The notes beneath the pieces were generated by a model. That model was not told the DNA's origin, did not search any database, and was given only the letters and a program-made list of their open reading frames with translations. Of a stretch of DNA of 64,000 nucleotides, positions 12,101-22,019 are shown piece after piece; positions within the stretch are counted from its first letter, which is position 1; every line of letters starts with the position of its first letter. The DNA is from Berberis thunbergii (lineage: Eukaryota; Streptophyta; Magnoliopsida; Ranunculales; Berberidaceae): contig QNQO01000544.1 in NCBI GenBank assembly GCA_003290165.1, positions 620,001-684,000 on the forward strand, read 5' to 3'. The translations under genes were made by a program, and so were the position numbers.

Positions 12101-15100
12101 TTACATGGGTTTCAAGAACCCCCAGATTTTAAAGTTCCCTGTTCATTTCTATGGAGGTTCGGTCAACCAGGCATCGGGGCTTCTAAAGTGTATCGACTCC
12201 TGAAAACAACCTTTATTCATTTACCAGACAAGCAACGACGAGAAGCTAACTCACTTAGCGAAAGACCTTTTCGAGCGACACCTTTTCCACTTTTTTGGTC
12301 TAACTCTAACAAGAATCAATCTAAATGACTCTAAAAGAAATGATAAGATAGCCCTTTTGGTAATCTGCTATGTCATTTGGAAAAGAAAAAAAAAACCACA
12401 CCACCTTTTGCTCCATTGGTTTTTTAACCTTTTAGTGTAGCAAGGATGGGACCAGACCGCACCAACTCTCTCCAACTCTCTAAACTGAAATGATTTAGCC
12501 TTCCTAGGAAGAGGATGATTGGATTTGGGACTCCAATTGAGGAAGTTCACTTTTTTCTCCTATTCTTGCTACAAAAATCACTTCGTCTATGATTTTTATG
12601 TCTTTTCAAAATCTCAAGTATCCTCTCATGCCAGCTTTTGGATAGTTGTTCATGGGAGCACTCTAATGATAGATAATCTTGCAAGATGGGGGATGATTGC
12701 CAATCATCAATTTTTCAAATGCTTTTTCTCATCCGAGAAATGGATTAGACAAAGTGGGGAATGTTGGGGCAGCAGAACAAATGCAAATTCTCTGTCAATG
12801 GGCTAACTTGTGGCTAACAGAACTTTCATCGTACGGGGAAAAGTAGGTTTGGATCAAGGAGTAATTTGGGTTTTATGGAAAGAAAGGAATGCAAAAAATT
12901 TCAAAACGAAACATAGTCCATGGTAAGAGGTGTTTTCGACCATCCCCAACTGACTCCCTAAACCCACAAGCCACAACATTATTTTGATTGCTATACACGA
13001 GTGAATATTGTTGCTGAAAGAATTCTTAACATTATTTTGATTGCTATACATGAGTGAATATTGTTGCTGAAAGAATTCTTAACATTATTTTGATTGCTAT
13101 GCACGAGTGAAGATTGCCCTATGGTTCTTCCCCATTCAGCTCTCATTCAGTCCCAAATGTCTCTCGCCAAATCACAGATGCAAACATGTTCAATAGACAA
13201 CAGGTTTTTCCTGACAAAAACATCTGTTTGTACTGATTAGACCTCTTGCAGCTAGTTGATTAAAGCCATAAATAAATTAACTCAAGGAGAGCACTGCTTT
13301 TTCCAAATGAAGTCCATTGCAAAATTAACTTCATGATTTGTGGGAGACTGGGATTGACAACAGTCTTTAACACCTCGAAACACGACTTGACTGTGAAACC
13401 ATTAATTCCCCATTCCAAACCACTCAATCTTGCTGTTAAGAGACAAATTAATTGTCCCCAACAGGTCAAGCAACTTAGCTAAGTTGTTGATTCCCCAGTC
13501 ACTAAATTATTTAGCTAAGTTGTTGATTCCCCAGTCACTAAATTATGCCTCCATTGCAAATCCCCTTCCTCTGTTTCAAAGTGAATGACGACCTTTGCTA
13601 CTGATGCCCTTCGCCTGCTAGAAAAAAAGTTGCTAGTGTCTTTCATAAGCGGCTAGAGAATAAAAAATCCATCTATCTTTCCAAAAATTAACTCTCGAAC
13701 TTGAGCCGCTCACTTTGAAACAGATTTGCCAAGTTCCTGGATGACAAGCCTCGAGTTATCATTATGAAGATAGTGATTCAAGCCCACTTTGTAACTGCTT
13801 TGGTATTCAAACTAGACTTTTGTGGTTCACAATGGCTCTCTACCAAGTGACCCACTGATACGTGTGGGGTTAAGACCTAGTGAACCAGTCCAATTTGTTC
13901 TCCCATATATTTTTGTGCAGCTTGTTCTTCTCCGAAATGCCATAACCATTTGGAAAAATCTCTAGTGAATTTTTCCAGCTATCAAATTCCCAATCCACCT
14001 TGTTCTTCAGAGAATCAAACTCATATGGATTAGATGAAATTTCTTATGTTGTTGACATATTTTAATAGAAGAAAGCAACAAATCCCTTAGGCTCCCACCT
14101 CCTCTGCCTCTCTTTCTCGCGTGGCTAACCCAAATGTAAGGTGTGTACACCACTGCTTGTTTTTTATTGTATTTTATCCTTGAGAACTTCCTAATTTTAG
14201 ACAATATTGACGAAAGACTAGGGAGGAAATCTGTACAACACGATTTTATTGACCCTTTTCTCTAGGAACTTTTGAGGCATTGAGAAAGTCTATGGCAGAA
14301 GGTTGTAGGGATAAGTAGGTGGCTTTCATCTCGGAGACAAAAACATCCACAAGTCCCAACATCTTAGATGGGATAATCTATGGAAAGGCAGTTCTAATGT
14401 CAAGAAGGCATTTTTGCAATGTAGTGAATTCAAGTTGTGTATGAAGAATGCACCAAGTTCTGGGATGAAAAATTGCTCTGTAATGGGCCATTGAAGGAAG
14501 TTTTCTTTAAGATGCTTCGGGTATGTTTGATAAAAGAAAAAAGACACTGAGTCTAACAGAAACATAAATTGTGTGCTATGACAGAATCTCCATTTGAGGG
14601 ATCCATGCAATATAGGGAAATTGAACAAGGTAGACAATTGTGATTTGAATTGAATGTAGCCACCCTTACAGATAAATAACATGACTTTATGTGGTCTCCT
14701 ACTCTCCTTCCTATCACAAAACAACTTGAGCAATTGAATGAACAAATTTAAAGAGATCATACCATTCCAGAATGCACTGCAGATGATACTCATGCTTACA
14801 GCTAGTCACCTGCAGTATATGAAAGCAATATCAAATTCGGAAATGAAACAATTTCTTTTCAGCTAAAGCAATAGTACCTAATTACACTAACACAATGGAG
14901 ATAAAATGTTAGGCATTCAATGAGATGTTGATAACCAAAAATGATTTACCGTAGAGGGATCACTGTCATAAAAAGATTCAAGACATATGCTGCAAGCATC
15001 GTCACATGCATCCTGTATGCCGCCTTCCACAAAAGCAGCAGCTGATGAGAGATGGCTTTCGGTCATCTTGATCTCATCAGTCCCAGTGACCTACCACACA

Positions 15101-15566
15101 CAATCCCACAATCAGATGTTGGTTCACTTTAAAAAACATTTGAACTAATACAAATCCAAACATTAAGATCAACCAACATTCATCTCATCTCACAAAACCC
15201 GGTTCCCAAATTACCAAAAAAGAAATGGATCGCCGTCCTTACAAGTTGACTGAATCAACCCTAACAACAATAGAGAAAATCTCCATCCGACATTCCAACC
15301 ACTCTACCCAATAATTCAATCATCAAACCCCATAAAATCACCTCATAAGCAATTAAATTCAGTTTTTTAAAACAAGATCAAGCAGAAAACATGAACAAAA
15401 TACCATCTACAATCACAACAACAAAAGCCAGACAAGGCAAACAACAATATGGCAGATACAGAACATAAACGAATCACAAACCCCACAAAAACAAAAATCA
15501 ACACGATTTACAATGCAAATGACAGAAACATAAAGATTAGAGAAGAATTTAATTAATTACCTCCAT
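6196..15566 (-). CDS. RHF2A: RING-H2 E3 ubiquitin ligase, RHF2A-type (8 coding exons)
   Basis: Predicted E3 ubiquitin ligase; Arabidopsis RHF1a and RHF2a act in degrading the CDK inhibitor ICK4/KRP6 during gametogenesis. Coding exons on the minus strand, in order: 15561-15566, 14950-15090, 14763-14809, 7601-7663, 7407-7515, 6908-7284, 6679-6786, 6196-6502. All junctions are GT-AG, and the exons sum to 1158 nt, 385 aa. The RING-H2 finger spans about residues 34-79: ACSICLE in exon 2, TSCKHEYHLQCILE in exon 3, CQRSSQCPMCWQPI in exon 4. Downstream blocks typical of the family are IFHHPTLGDFELQH, HLAAAAAMGR, GRPQFLVFSAHPN, LQSFSESLKSRL and GWKERLFSR. The start is chosen because ATGGAG leads into exon 2 in frame. 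Intron 3 (7664-14762, 7,099 bp) is packed with LINE relics and splits the Trp codon TG|G inside the RING. The frame is intact, so it is probably functional. Confidence 0.93.
7664..9140. other. RHF2A intron 3, proximal part without recognisable content
   Basis: This intron sequence is AT-rich and has no coding frame I can match to a gene or transposon. A fragment near 8540-9100 on the minus strand could be the far 3' end of the adjacent LINE, but the resemblance is too weak to call. Confidence 0.4.
9150..10815 (-). mobile_element. L1-type LINE fragment, antisense orientation inside RHF2A intron 3
   Basis: Minus-strand translation gives degenerate LINE ORF2 pieces in the right order. There is a reverse-transcriptase block with GVMLEIDFSKAFDAIS near 10640-10760, then WDPIIKRLQQRFNSW at 10229-10429 (compare the usual WDPxIxRxxxRLxxWK). 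Further down are segments resembling the post-RT region (EEMSHLVDL and EDKLI around 9550-9650) and the zf-RVT linker near 9180-9290. Multiple stops and frame changes show a long-dead copy. Its RT 5' part and endonuclease are missing; sequence of a different character begins at about 10816. Confidence 0.65.
10500..10590. repeat. Two small palindromes
   Basis: At about 10500-10522 ggccaccatt is followed closely by its inverted copy aatggtggcc. At about 10548-10587 an AT-rich block (ataataacaataa) faces ttattattgttattat. Both lie within the LINE relic of RHF2A intron 3. Confidence 0.6.
10816..11560 (+). mobile_element. Possible LTR-retrotransposon remnant with a 3' LTR-like end
   Basis: The sequence changes character where the LINE RT block is cut. 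A purine stretch (aagtgggg) at about 11284 precedes tgttagaag at 11297, the usual start of many Copia LTRs. Downstream lie a TATA-like tatataaag at about 11368 and an AATAAA at about 11483. A 104-aa open frame at 10906-11220 matches nothing I recognise. The second LTR, a primer-binding site and target duplications are not visible, so this stays tentative. It could instead be unrelated intronic sequence. Confidence 0.35.
12170..12975 (+). mobile_element. LINE 3' fragment (zf-RVT region), plus strand
   Basis: Plus-strand pieces match the zf-RVT / C-terminal part of plant L1 ORF2: ASKVYRLLKTTF near 12180, SFWIVVHGSTLMIDNLARWGM within 12519-12806, and WVLWKERNAKNFK at about 12860-12910. Frames shift between the pieces. 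About 250 bases between 12230 and 12500 do not match and may be inserted or diverged. Confidence 0.55.
12976..13117. repeat. Tandem repeat, 53-bp unit, about 2.6 copies
   Basis: A unit starting acattattttgattgctat begins at 12976, 13029 and 13082. The copies are nearly identical; the third is truncated after gagtgaagattg. It abuts the ends of two oppositely oriented LINE fragments. Confidence 0.9.
13118..14335 (-). mobile_element. LINE fragment (post-RT to zf-RVT), minus strand
   Basis: Minus-strand translation gives, from 14335 downwards, segments resembling LINE ORF2 after the RT core: a degenerate block near 14140-14330, then WEFDSWKNSLEIF with ENKLDWFTRS at about 13860-13990. A clearer block, FTVKSCFEVLK followed by LILQWTSFGKSS, lies at 13260-13469. 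It is heavily mutated and lacks the RT. It faces the plus-strand LINE fragment at 12170-12975. Confidence 0.5.
13475..13546. repeat. Tandem duplication, 36-bp unit, two copies
   Basis: The unit ttagctaagttgttgattcc... occurs twice back to back, at 13475 and 13511, without visible differences. It lies inside the minus-strand LINE fragment. Confidence 0.9.
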
Positions 15567-15653
15567 GGGAATTAAGATGAGGAGAAAAAGGGTTGGGGAT
15601 CCGAGAGAAATCGACCTAGAATTCAAGATAGGAGCTTGAATTGCAGAGATCGA

Positions 15654-15674
15654 TCACTCGGGAATCCAATCCAT
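15654..15674 (-). promoter_or_regulatory. Short upstream ORF in the RHF2A 5' UTR
   Basis: On the minus strand, ATG GAT TGG ATT CCC GAG TGA encodes a six-residue peptide and ends 87 bases before the RHF2A start codon. It lies between the CT-rich leader and the main ATG, so it should be transcribed if the leader starts in or upstream of the CT tract. Short uORFs can lower translation of the main frame, but a role here is inference. Confidence 0.5.
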
Positions 15675-15721
15675 CGATCGAAGGAGTAGAGACAGAAAAC
15701 AAGAGTGAAAGAGAGAACCCT

Positions 15722-15752
<31 letters not shown>
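15722..15752. repeat. GA/CT microsatellite in the RHF2A leader
   Basis: A mostly pure GA run on the plus strand reads as CT on the RHF2A sense strand. It lies about 160 bases upstream of the start codon, within a longer pyrimidine-rich stretch at about 15690-15850. Such pyrimidine-rich tracts are common in plant core promoters and 5' UTRs. Confidence 0.8.
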
Positions 15753-16061
15753 AAAGAAAAAAGAAAGAGGATAAAAAAAGGGTGAACGAGAGAAGCAAAA
15801 GAGGATGAGATGAAGACACGATGCTTTGGTTCTCCCTCCCTCCCCCCTTGATCTTTCCGAGTTGTTGACTTGATCAATTTGTTACATCATCCCATAATTA
15901 CGTTACATGGCATAAGTACCTACCTCATTACCTCCCTCGTTTCTATGCACTTCACTTCTATGAAAAATGAAAAATCCATACTATAATGTCAATCCTTGAT
16001 GCTGCCTTCCCACGATATTACAAGTTTTCGTTTCCATAAAATACCCCTCTATGGTTGAAAT

Positions 16062-16894
16062 TACGGTTGGGCAAGTACGGGTAACCGGCCCAGAAGCTAA
16101 AAATCAAAAATCGGCCCGTGTTTATGAAAACCGAAACCGGACCGAATTGACCGGGTAACCGAAGTCTCGATTAACCGATTTACGGGCCGGTCTCGGTCCT
16201 AAGAGCAAAAAAAATGCTTCTACAGTATTAAAAATAATAATAATAAATAAAATACTAGAACCATACAACAAAATTAAAAAAATTACAAAAAAAAATTGTA
16301 GCATACAACAAAAATTATATCAAAAAATTACAACAAATTACAAGATCTGATCAAGATCTGATCTGATCTGAACAAGATCATCTCGGATCAAGATCTGAGA
16401 TCAAATCAATATCTAGGAGGAAAAGGCGGGGAAGGGAGGGGAGAGGGAGGCGGCTCGGCAGTAGGCCTCCGCCTTCGTCGCGGTCGATGCTTCGCCTTCG
16501 CTGTGAGGAGGCGATCAGGAGAGATGTTTCGCCTTCGCTGTGAGGATATGAGGATGTGAGGAGGCAATCCATCCTTTGGGTCGATCCTTCGCTGTGAGGA
16601 TGTGAGGATGCTTCGCCTTCGCCTACGCTGTGAGGATGTGAGGAGGCGGTCGATCCTTCGCATTCGCTGTGAGGATGTGAATATGGGGTTTAAAAAGTAA
16701 GATGGGTTTAACTTGGGCCGGGCCGATTAACCGACGGACTTCAGAAATGGAAACCAAAGCCCGGATCAGAAACTTCGGACGGGGTCGGGCTTTACTACTG
16801 AAAAATTTTTAATTAATAAAAATCGATCCGAACCGACCCGATCGGTCCGGTTATCGGTTCGGTTCAGGTTTTCGGTCCTAAATGCCTACCCCTA
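16062..16894. mobile_element. Non-autonomous hAT-type element, 833 bp
   Basis: The left end starts tacggttgggca and the right end finishes tgcctacccccta-like (tgcctacccccta with one C fewer), an imperfect terminal inverted repeat of the plant TAGGGGTGGGCA hAT type. The flanks gttgaaat (16054-16061) and attgaaat (16895-16902) form an 8-bp target duplication with one mismatch. The subterminal regions are rich in ccggt and ggttcggtt motifs in opposite orientations. No transposase is encoded. It sits about 180 bp upstream of the RHF2A leader and carries a minisatellite. Confidence 0.7.
16470..16685. repeat. Minisatellite inside the hAT element
   Basis: Degenerate tandem blocks of ttcgctgtgaggatgtgagg, sometimes with an extra ggcgatc or cgccttcg spacer, occur about five times. 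This GC-rich block stands out from the AT-rich surroundings. Confidence 0.75.
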
Positions 16895-17280
16895 ATTGAA
16901 ATGCAAATATAATAAATAATTCGATGTACATGGTCTAATTTTATCTTTTTTTTTTTTCCAAATCTCGTGTAGGTAATAACCAAGTGTAATAAACACGTGC
17001 AACCCACTTGCAGACTGCTAGTAAATAAATAAAATGTATGGTAGGTTGCAAAAATGATTAATGAGTTATCAGGCACATGAACAGTAATGATCATCGATTA
17101 GTTAATCAATTGTAAGTCAAGGTATTACCAGTCTAGTGATGGTCTTGATTTCAATTTCCAGGGAGAAACTTGACTCTCAAGAGTCAAAGAGTGACCAAGA
17201 AATTAACGACTAGAATTGGATTCATCATAAAGATTTATTAGAGCTCTATCTCTTTCCTACATGGGGCGGTTGATTTAAGT

Positions 17281-17971
17281 TAGGGCTGGGCATTTTATCC
17301 CGCGATCTCGATTCTGTCCCAATTTTTTAGGTTCTATTGGGATAGATAAATCCCGTCCCGATTTAGAGTGGGATGGGATCGGAATGAAGATTTTCAATTT
17401 CGCCCTGTCCCGAACTAATTTTTTTTGATATTTAATATGAAATATGTAGTATGAAACTATTTGTTGACATGACTTTTATTTATTTTTATATATTGACATG
17501 ACTATTTTATTTGCACAAACTTTCATGCGATTCACTTAGATAATGAATCTTACTCAAACCATTTCCTTTTTTTTTTTTTTCCTTTTCCCAACTCTTGACA
17601 ATAATAATGTGTGCTCCTCGTAGTTTTTAAATGACAAACTCATTGATAATTTTCGTTAGCAATATAAAAAAAAAATGGTTATATTCAATAGTGGTTCTAA
17701 AAAAATCGGAGTAAAAGCTAATGAAATGGGGAAAGAATAATAAATGGCTTATAATTATATAGTTATTTTAGAGTTATGTATTTGGTAAATTCAAATTTTT
17801 TAATCTTGTATGTTAAATTTCAATCCAAAATTTAGTACATGTTAATCCCGTCTCGAACCCGTTTGGGATGAGACGAGGTCGGGATGAAATTTATCCCGTC
17901 TCATTCCGTATCATCCCATCCTGATTCCAAAAAAGGAGATGAAGTAGGGATCCGTCCCGTACCCATCCCTA
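17281..17971. mobile_element. Non-autonomous hAT-type element, 691 bp
   Basis: The left end starts tagggctgggca and the right end finishes tacccatccccta-like (acccatcccta), an imperfect inverted repeat. The flanks atttaagt (17273-17280) and actcaagt (17972-17979) agree at six of eight positions, consistent with an aged 8-bp hAT target duplication. The subterminal regions carry many tcccgtccc / gggatgggat motifs in inverse orientation. There is no coding capacity. Confidence 0.6.
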
Positions 17972-17979
17972 ACTCAAGT

Positions 17980-20100
17980 GGAGTGAACACCGCTCTTATT
18001 AATGAAGAGAAAGCATCAGATCATGCAAGGAAATGAAGAAAGACTAGATATAGGATTACACAGTGATTGGACTTCATTATGAAACAGATATAGTTGTTGA
18101 TTGAGCCCGTGACGAAAACATTAAGGTGCATTCGGCAATGGCGTCCATAAACAAAGCCCAATCCAAACGTTCAGCGGCTTGAAAAACTCGAAAGGCTTCA
18201 GCAAGTATTAGATCTGGATCCCGTCCTGAGCACGGGCATTCCTTTTTTAGCATTAAATTTCTCAAAAGAATGTAAAAAAATAATCTTATAAATCAGTTTT
18301 TGTTAGCATTAAATTTATCAAAAGTATTAATAACATATTTCATTTAAAATATCATGACTTTGTTTGCTTCATGTAGCTTAAGTAAGAAAAGAAATAAGAA
18401 TGTCTTGTTCTAAAACAGTATTAACATTGGCAAGAAATAATATTTTTATGTTCAATGCTCCCTCCATAAGTACTTTAATTCAAATCTAAATAAGTGTCTT
18501 ATAGGTATCATTTTTACCACCCTCTTATAAGTATCACTAACAAACTCTGTTTATTCATAGCTTGATCAAACACCAACACAGCCAATCCTCCAAAATAAGT
18601 AACTATCTTATTATTATTATTATATCTTTTTATGTCATATATTTTGATCAAAACTCCAAAATCTTGTTTGGAATCGAACACAATATTATAAAACAAAACT
18701 CATATAAAAAAATGTCATTAACTTGAAATAATTAAACTCCTCGGGAGCTTGAAGAGATCAATCTCTGAAAATGTTGGATAAATATTTTATGGAACTACAA
18801 GACTGCAATAATACAATCTCAAAAGCTTGCTCAACTCTTCATCTTTACCCATTGTACACAGCAGGGAAAAGATCAATTTTTCTTGTTGCCTCTGGTGATG
18901 CAGTTCAAGTCCTGGAACAAATCAAAACCATATTAGGTTTAAGATTCCAAAGAATAAACACGTGCAAATACCTATTTAACAAAATTTCATAAATCTAAGA
19001 ATACTAGCTGAATGTATAAAGTTTTCCCAACCGAAAAGCAAACTCACCTTCACACCAACTTGTTAATTTCCATAACTTGTTTTGCTTTGAAATGTTTAAA
19101 ATTTCCCAAGTGTAAGAATATTTGCTCAATGTATAAAGTTTTCTAATCGAAAAGCTAACTCACATTCACACCAACTTTGACCTGCTTCACATACACAACA
19201 ACTCCAACCTCAACCTCTCTTTTAATTTCCATCCACGTGTTCACTATGTGGACTTGTGGCTCGACTTGTGTCTTGACTTGATCCCAACTTGATTCTTCAA
19301 ACACTTTACATGTAGGGCTTAGGAATTTTTTTTTTTTTTTTTTTTTTTTTCTTTTTCTCCGGAGTTTCAATTTTCAGCAAACTCAAACCCTTATCTCAGA
19401 TTTTATCTATCCAATTCTCTCCTTCCTGCCCATCTCCTTCCATTATCATCATAAACTTCACTCTCCCTTCTACCCATTTTATTATCACTATGTTCTTATT
19501 CCATCTTTCCTAATTTCACTATCCTTTTTCTTGTCTAGAGAAAATGCTCACCAATGTCCCTTTGTTTGCTTACTGTTTTTTCTTTGTGTCTTGTGCAAGT
19601 CTCGAGCGAAGTGCAATTCCATTCCCCTTCCTTCTACATAAACCCACCGTAATTAACCACCGTTCATTTCCTTTCATCATTTCCTCCCATTGATACCCGC
19701 CGGAACCCCATAACACCACATCAAATCGCCCCCAAAACTCATTAAAATGAGTATTCAATCATTTTCCCCACCCACCACCAACATTTCCATTAACCACGTC
19801 ACACTATTTCAACTCTCATCACCACCTCTCAGTCAATCAATCTAACCAACGCCTTGGCCCCACTAATACTTCCACCTTTCTCTTTGCAAATTATTATTAG
19901 CGTGCACTTCTCATTGACTCCTCTAGATGTCACCACTCACCTATACCACATCTTTCACCAATCCACACAAACACGACCACCACAACCATTCTTTCCACTC
20001 CCGTAGTTCACAGATCCATACTGTTCAACCCATTGCAATCTTTTCATCACTTGGCTGAATCAAACCCCAACACCACGCCCATCCACATCATCTTCTCACC
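17980..20100. other. Gene-free stretch with a poly-T tract
   Basis: No gene is recognisable. It contains an uninterrupted 25-base T run at 19326-19350. A pair of similar blocks (attttctaatcgaaaagctaactcac and a close relative) lies near 19020-19165. Towards the right it becomes C-rich and T-poor, and it may be the 5' UTR of the LINE that follows. Confidence 0.45.
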
Positions 20101-20138
20101 AACCAACCACAACTCACAATGATAGTCTGATTCTAGAT

Positions 20139-20882
20139 TTGGAACAACAACTAGCAACCAATCTTACACTACCAAAACCCACGTTTGAAATCAAAGATGA
20201 GGGAGACACCGACAGTTCAAGGCAATGGCAAAATATTTTCACCACCAAAAGCTCTGTAATGAAATCTTCGCTCATGGCTAATCAATGGGAATTAGTTCAC
20301 CCATTCCATGTGAAGCTTCTGAATCGCGGGGATGACAAAACAATCACATATTACTCGATCCAACGTGACCTAAAAGATATGGAGAAAGCAGTTACATCTG
20401 GTCCTTGGGTGTTGTTAGGGTGGCTTGTCTCCATCAAACCCTGGCAAGAAAATTACCATGCAATCAATTGTCAGTAATTCCTTGTTGGATCCGGATTCAT
20501 GAGTTCCCAATTCAAAAATCAAACTCAATGATGTAAAACCCTAGCTACCTGTCTCAAAACTCTCATGGATGTTGATCTCCTATCCATGGAAGACAAAGCT
20601 CTTCCTTACATCATATTCAAAATCTGGTTGGACACCTCAAAACCCCTCCCCTACTCCAGTAATACTAGCTTCAGGATCGCCGGTGGCCAGTGCTTCAATG
20701 TACGTTTTTGTTATGAGGATGCCCCTACCTTTTGCTTTTGTTGTGGAATTGTGGGACATACTTTCGGCTATGCGTGCCCGTTGTTCACCTATGCATCCAA
20801 ATCCATTCAGGCTTTGAACTCCAGCCATGGGGAGCCTGATCTTGCTCTGTCGTTCACCAAAGCTTCAAGGATCCGCCAATAA
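20139..20882 (+). pseudogene. LINE ORF1-like gag (DUF4283 + zf-CCHC_4) pseudogene
   Basis: ORF1 of plant L1 elements is a nucleic-acid-binding chaperone. The first part (20139-20477) has a DUF4283-like pattern: NQWELVHPFHVKLL, then YSIQRDLKDMEKAV, SGPWVL and SIKPW. The second (20565-20882) contains the zinc knuckle CFCCGIVGHTFGYAC, preceded by FRIAGGQCFNVRFCYE. A frame break separates the two, and a stop follows shortly after the knuckle. It is shorter than complete L1 ORF1 proteins. Confidence 0.7.
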
Positions 20883-22019
20883 CAGAAGCTTAAGTTGGGC
20901 TCTCTGCCCAGATCTGGCCCTCAGGTGTCGCCTCACTACACCTTCCATCCTCTGGTAGTGATCGTCGGCATGCTCAGACTTCTTCCTCAGGACCATTTTC
21001 GGTGAATCTCAATGATTCATATGCAACTCATTACTCTGCAATCCAGTATGACTAATACCCACAATTGTGATGCTGTCAGTCATAACGCCGTCACTGTTAC
21101 CGTCAGTCATAACGGCTGTCTCAGTGGGCCTCTGATGGTGAAATAGGTTTTAAGTGAAAGTGGAAAACAACTCATATTACGCAACTGAATTACTTCAAAT
21201 AGCTGAAAATAGGACAACTCAAGCTTATCATACCATTTTGAAAAAGAAAAAACAAAGACATGATAGTGCTATATATTTTTTCCTTAATCAATTATGGAAA
21301 CTCAGTTACTTCTTCTTCTTCTTCTTTTTTCCCTTAGTCCATCTCACTCCAAATGTCACCGACAGAGTTTGAATCCTAGACATGTGATTTCATTCGCCAT
21401 TGGCCTACCACAGAGTTGATACCCTATTGGCTAATGTTCTAATGTAAAATTGCACGTGATTAGTATTCCTCTTACTGCTACGCTTCCTCCCTAGTTTAAT
21501 ATAATATTGCTAATGTTCTAATGTAAAATTGCACAACTCAACAAACTTGCATAGTTTTATGGGGACGAAAATAGTAGGTTTGACTGCTAAGATAGACCCG
21601 ATTGTATGTTCAATTGCAAGGAGAACAAAACAGAGTGAACAAAAATTGTTCTCGAAATCCACTCGGCCATCACTATCATCATTTAGAAAATCTGCTAATC
21701 TAATATCCAAAGAAAACAATTGGAGATATAAAATTGTAAAATCTTGGAATAATAAACCCAATCCTAATCTACAGTGCATTGCGACTATAGATTTGTAGAA
21801 GTTGCTGCCACAAATTAGATATTTAACTAGTTAGACATTTAATAGTTAGGAATACTCGGATTTTTTTTTTCTTCTAAAATCCCAAATATGATGTTTTACA
21901 GTTTACAACTTGTTCTAAATCAATCAAACTCATTAAGAGAGGAGAATGAGAAATCCCCATTACTTGTTTACTAATCACTCAACTTTAATCTGCGTAATGG
22001 TCTAAATACAAAGAACCCC

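Noticed and set aside
14326..14793. 155-aa minus-strand open frame covering RHF2A exon 3
   Set aside because: Only 14763-14809 is exonic, and in a different frame. The rest is intron and LINE-derived sequence.
21529..21798. Overlapping 89-aa open frames on both strands between LINE ORF1 and ORF2
   Set aside because: Neither matches a LINE domain or a known gene. It is likely unrelated sequence replacing the deleted LINE centre.
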